From UBA4823 sp034436035 (GTDB taxonomy: Bacteria > Chloroflexota > Anaerolineae > Anaerolineales > UBA4823), in contig DAOTVW010000155.1 of assembly GCA_034436035.1 (NCBI GenBank), forward strand, positions 1-50,791: 50,791 nt of DNA, read 5' to 3'. The position numbers were made by a program, and so were the translations under genes. Positions 48,935 to 50,791 of this stretch are shown piece by piece (within the stretch, counting starts at the first letter, position 1; every line of letters begins with the position of its first letter). Under the pieces are notes generated by a model, which saw only the letters and a program-made list of their open reading frames with translations, ran no database searches and had not been told where the DNA came from.

Positions 48935-50526
48935 TTTGCTACTTCTTTCAATAAATAATATTTCCCACGCTGAAATCCGCGATTAAGGTAATACTGTCTT
49001 GTTCCTATGGCAGATATGACTGCCATTCGCTGATAGCCATGCTGAGCAGCAATATTTTCTGCCCAATTCAGTAAGCGGGTGCCTAAGCCAATATGTTGAG
49101 CAGCGCCCGGAAGGTCTTTACCAACTTCAAGGGATTGCCCATAGACGTGCACTTCCCGAATCATTGCTGCTCCTTCGATTTCTTGAATCCCAATCTTTGG
49201 TGCATTTTGATATGGCAGTGATAAGCGCAAAAAGCCAACTAATTTGTCCTCATCAGTATTGTAACTGAGAAAATGTTCTTCGGCATACGCAGCTGGATAG
49301 ATTATATCTTGGCGGATTAAATGATTGTGATCAATGTGTCCTTTCCCTATTTCTCTACAGCGGATACAAGAACAACGAGTACCACGCCGTTGCAGTTCTC
49401 GGTGAACATCCTGGCGTAAACTCGTTACCTTATTCCCTTCAACTACATACGTCGAAGGGATGTCGCGAATAATCCGATTTACACGGCAATAACGGGGGAT
49501 GGTTGGCTTAATATCAGCGATTAAGTCGATTAATTCTTGGGTAGTGTATGGCTGATAACCACCTTCTTGCCAGATTTTATATAGCTCTGTGTGTTCGAGC
49601 AGTTGGGTGGGATAAATTTTAATTTCATCGGGACAAAAACCGTCCCACATCCTTTGAAAATCTATTCGATCAGATTGGGGCGTGGCGCCGAGTAAGTTTG
49701 GCATCCAATGGAGGACGATCTTAAATCCAGCTGCGCGCAGCAGTGATACAGCGTGTAAGGTTTGGGCGACGGTATGACCACGCCGATTTATGCGTAAAAT
49801 TTCATCATCGAAACTTTGTGCACCCATTTGGACTTTGGTCACACCTAAACGTCTTAGCCAGGTAATTTCCGCCGGATTGATTTCATCTGGCCGGGTCTCG
49901 ATGACTAGCCCCACATTTCGATGGGCGGCATTCTCATTGATCCTGAAGGCTTGCTCCAGGCTGTCGCTTTCGAACTGATTCATGGCGTCAAAACAGCGTT
50001 TGATAAACCATTCCTGGTAATCACGGCGATAAGCGCTCCAGGTGCCTCCGAGGATGAGCAGTTCAATTTTGTCGGTAGGGTGGCCCACAGACGATAATGC
50101 TTCGATACGCGAAGTCACTTGATCAAACGGATCAAAGTTATTTTCAACTGCTCGCCGAGCGCCTGGTTCATCGGCAATGTAGCTTTTCGGCATATTTTGC
50201 TCTGTTGGGCAAAAAACACACTTCGCCGGGCAAGGGTATGGTTTGGTTAAAACGGTGACCGTTGTAACACCGGATAGCGTGCGAATCGGCTTTAGGCGAA
50301 TTCGGGCTAATAAATCTGGGTCATCCTTCCAGATGCCATTCTCAATCATCTGTCGATAAGCGGCAACCAGGACATTCTTGCCCAAATATCCCCCATCTGG
50401 CAGAGGGTTCTGCCGTAATGCATCAGTTACATCACTGCCATGCTTGATTTGTTCTAAAATATGGATGGCTAGTGAAATTTGCTGCGGGGAGAATTGCCGA
50501 GCTGCTTGCCAAACTTCTTTTTCCAT
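48931..50526 (-). CDS. Elp3-type tRNA uridine(34) radical SAM/GNAT enzyme
   Basis: Elp3 installs carboxymethyl groups on wobble uridine of tRNA. The 531-residue form begins at ATG 50526 (MEKEVWQAARQFSP) behind AAGG; a TTG 12 codons upstream is less likely. The radical SAM domain has the cluster motif PCPAKCVFCPTEQNMPKSYI (CxxxCxxC), ARRAVENNFDPFDQV, LLILGGTWSAYRRDYQEWF and VTKVQMGAQSFDDEILRINR. The C-terminal GNAT domain (about 410-531) has VHVYGQSLEVG and GLGTRLLNWAENIAAQHGYQ, ending in YYLNRGFQRGKYYLLKEVAK. Stand-alone Elp3 is standard in archaea and occurs in scattered bacteria including Chloroflexota. Confidence 0.93.
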   Translation of the reverse strand: MEKEVWQAARQFSPQQISLAIHILEQIKHGSDVTDALRQNPLPDGGYLGKNVLVAAYRQMIENGIWKDDPDLLARIRLKPIRTLSGVTTVTVLTKPYPCPAKCVFCPTEQNMPKSYIADEPGARRAVENNFDPFDQVTSRIEALSSVGHPTDKIELLILGGTWSAYRRDYQEWFIKRCFDAMNQFESDSLEQAFRINENAAHRNVGLVIETRPDEINPAEITWLRRLGVTKVQMGAQSFDDEILRINRRGHTVAQTLHAVSLLRAAGFKIVLHWMPNLLGATPQSDRIDFQRMWDGFCPDEIKIYPTQLLEHTELYKIWQEGGYQPYTTQELIDLIADIKPTIPRYCRVNRIIRDIPSTYVVEGNKVTSLRQDVHRELQRRGTRCSCIRCREIGKGHIDHNHLIRQDIIYPAAYAEEHFLSYNTDEDKLVGFLRLSLPYQNAPKIGIQEIEGAAMIREVHVYGQSLEVGKDLPGAAQHIGLGTRLLNWAENIAAQHGYQRMAVISAIGTRQYYLNRGFQRGKYYLLKEVAK

Positions 50527-50538
50527 TATAATGACCTT

Positions 50539-50791
50539 ATGCAACCGAAAACCATTAATCAATTACTAGAGATTAATCAACAATTTTACCAGACCTTTGC
50601 ACTTCCTTTTTCGTCAAAGCGGATGAAAATTCAACCAGGGATTCGTCAGTTATTACCGCAGTTAATTTCTCATCCCTCTATATTAGATTTGGGTTGTGGG
50701 AATGGGGAATTAGCGCTTGAGTTGTACCGGAATGGGTTTACTGGCAGATATGTGGGTCTTGATTTCAGCAATAATTTATTAGAGATAGCCC
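50539..50791 (+). CDS. SAM-dependent methyltransferase, partial (N-terminus)
   Basis: An open frame starts at ATG 50539 (MQPKTINQLLEINQQFYQTF) and runs off the right edge after 84 residues. Around residues 51-63 it shows motif I of class I methyltransferases, PSILDLGCGNGELALELY, followed by the acidic strand YVGLDFSNNLLEIA. It is divergent from the elp3-like gene with only 12 bases between the start codons, and has no good ribosome-binding site. The substrate is unknown; the early position of motif I suggests a small-molecule or general Methyltransf_25 type. Confidence 0.75.
   Translation, partial: MQPKTINQLLEINQQFYQTFALPFSSKRMKIQPGIRQLLPQLISHPSILDLGCGNGELALELYRNGFTGRYVGLDFSNNLLEIA

Noticed and set aside
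1..50791. CRISPR arrays, insertion sequences, rRNA
   Set aside because: No regularly spaced repeat array, transposase, terminal inverted repeats or rRNA sequence was seen on reading both strands.

Overview
The window looks like chromosomal DNA of a flagellated, probably monoderm bacterium with a mid-40s GC content judged by eye. I lean towards Chloroflexota (Anaerolineae-like). The flagellar gene order is of the Gram-positive type, no P-ring or L-ring gene (flgA, flgH, flgI) is present, a T-box leader controls thrS, soluble multi-GAF histidine kinases are abundant, and a bacterial Elp3 is present. The phylum is an inference from gene content and was not tested by any search.

Region 1 (1-3892, plus strand) holds the end of fliK, a very short flgD, a TIGR02530-type flagellar operon gene, flgE, a second FliK-like gene and an FlhB C-terminal-domain homologue. 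Region 2 (3894-22500, minus strand) is an almost unbroken flagellar supercluster. In transcription order it reads flbD, motA, motB, fliL, fliM, fliN, fliO, fliP, fliQ, an HDOD gene, a cheY-like gene, fliR, flhB, flhA, flhF, a two-helix membrane protein, fliA, a SwrB-like gene, two flgF/flgG-type rod genes, and then flgM, flgN, flgK, flgL and csrA. A strong sigma-28 promoter (TTAAGTTT-N11-GCCGATAA) precedes flgM and overlaps the end of flgG, so the late operon is driven by FliA encoded in the same cluster. In Clostridia and Bacillus flbD follows flgE directly, so the opposite orientation here suggests an internal inversion. FlhG and FliW, usual partners of FlhF and CsrA, are missing from their expected places.

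Region 3 (22637-26809, minus) is a tightly overlapping four-gene regulatory operon: a small excisionase/MerR-type HTH protein, a receiver-PAS-kinase protein whose kinase boxes look degenerate, an OmpR-type response regulator and an intact GAF-PAS histidine kinase. It lies just upstream of flbD on the same strand, which makes it a candidate input to the flagellar genes, but nothing in the sequence proves this.

Region 4 (26963-29412, plus) is a folate operon: folE, a PTR1/FolM-like reductase, folB and folK. The end of folK overlaps the end of thrS by 100 bp. Region 5 (29313-34692, minus) contains rdgB, a NarL-type sensor kinase, an alpha/beta hydrolase, then a promoter, tRNA-Val(GAC), a T-box leader and a TGS-less thrS.

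Region 6 (34744-41151) holds a DUF177 gene and a primary-type sigma factor behind a good sigma-70 promoter, then metG, cinA/pncC (minus), uvrC and a 39-residue single-helix protein. Region 7 (41156-50791) has a 1509-residue hybrid kinase with six GAF domains, a long formate-tetrahydrofolate ligase of the form seen in plants, a ROK fructokinase, an Elp3-type radical SAM/GNAT protein and the start of a SAM methyltransferase. I saw no CRISPR array, insertion sequence, integrase, phage gene or rRNA. The only stretch above 300 bases without a protein gene (31104-31518) is filled by the T-box, the tRNA and its promoter.
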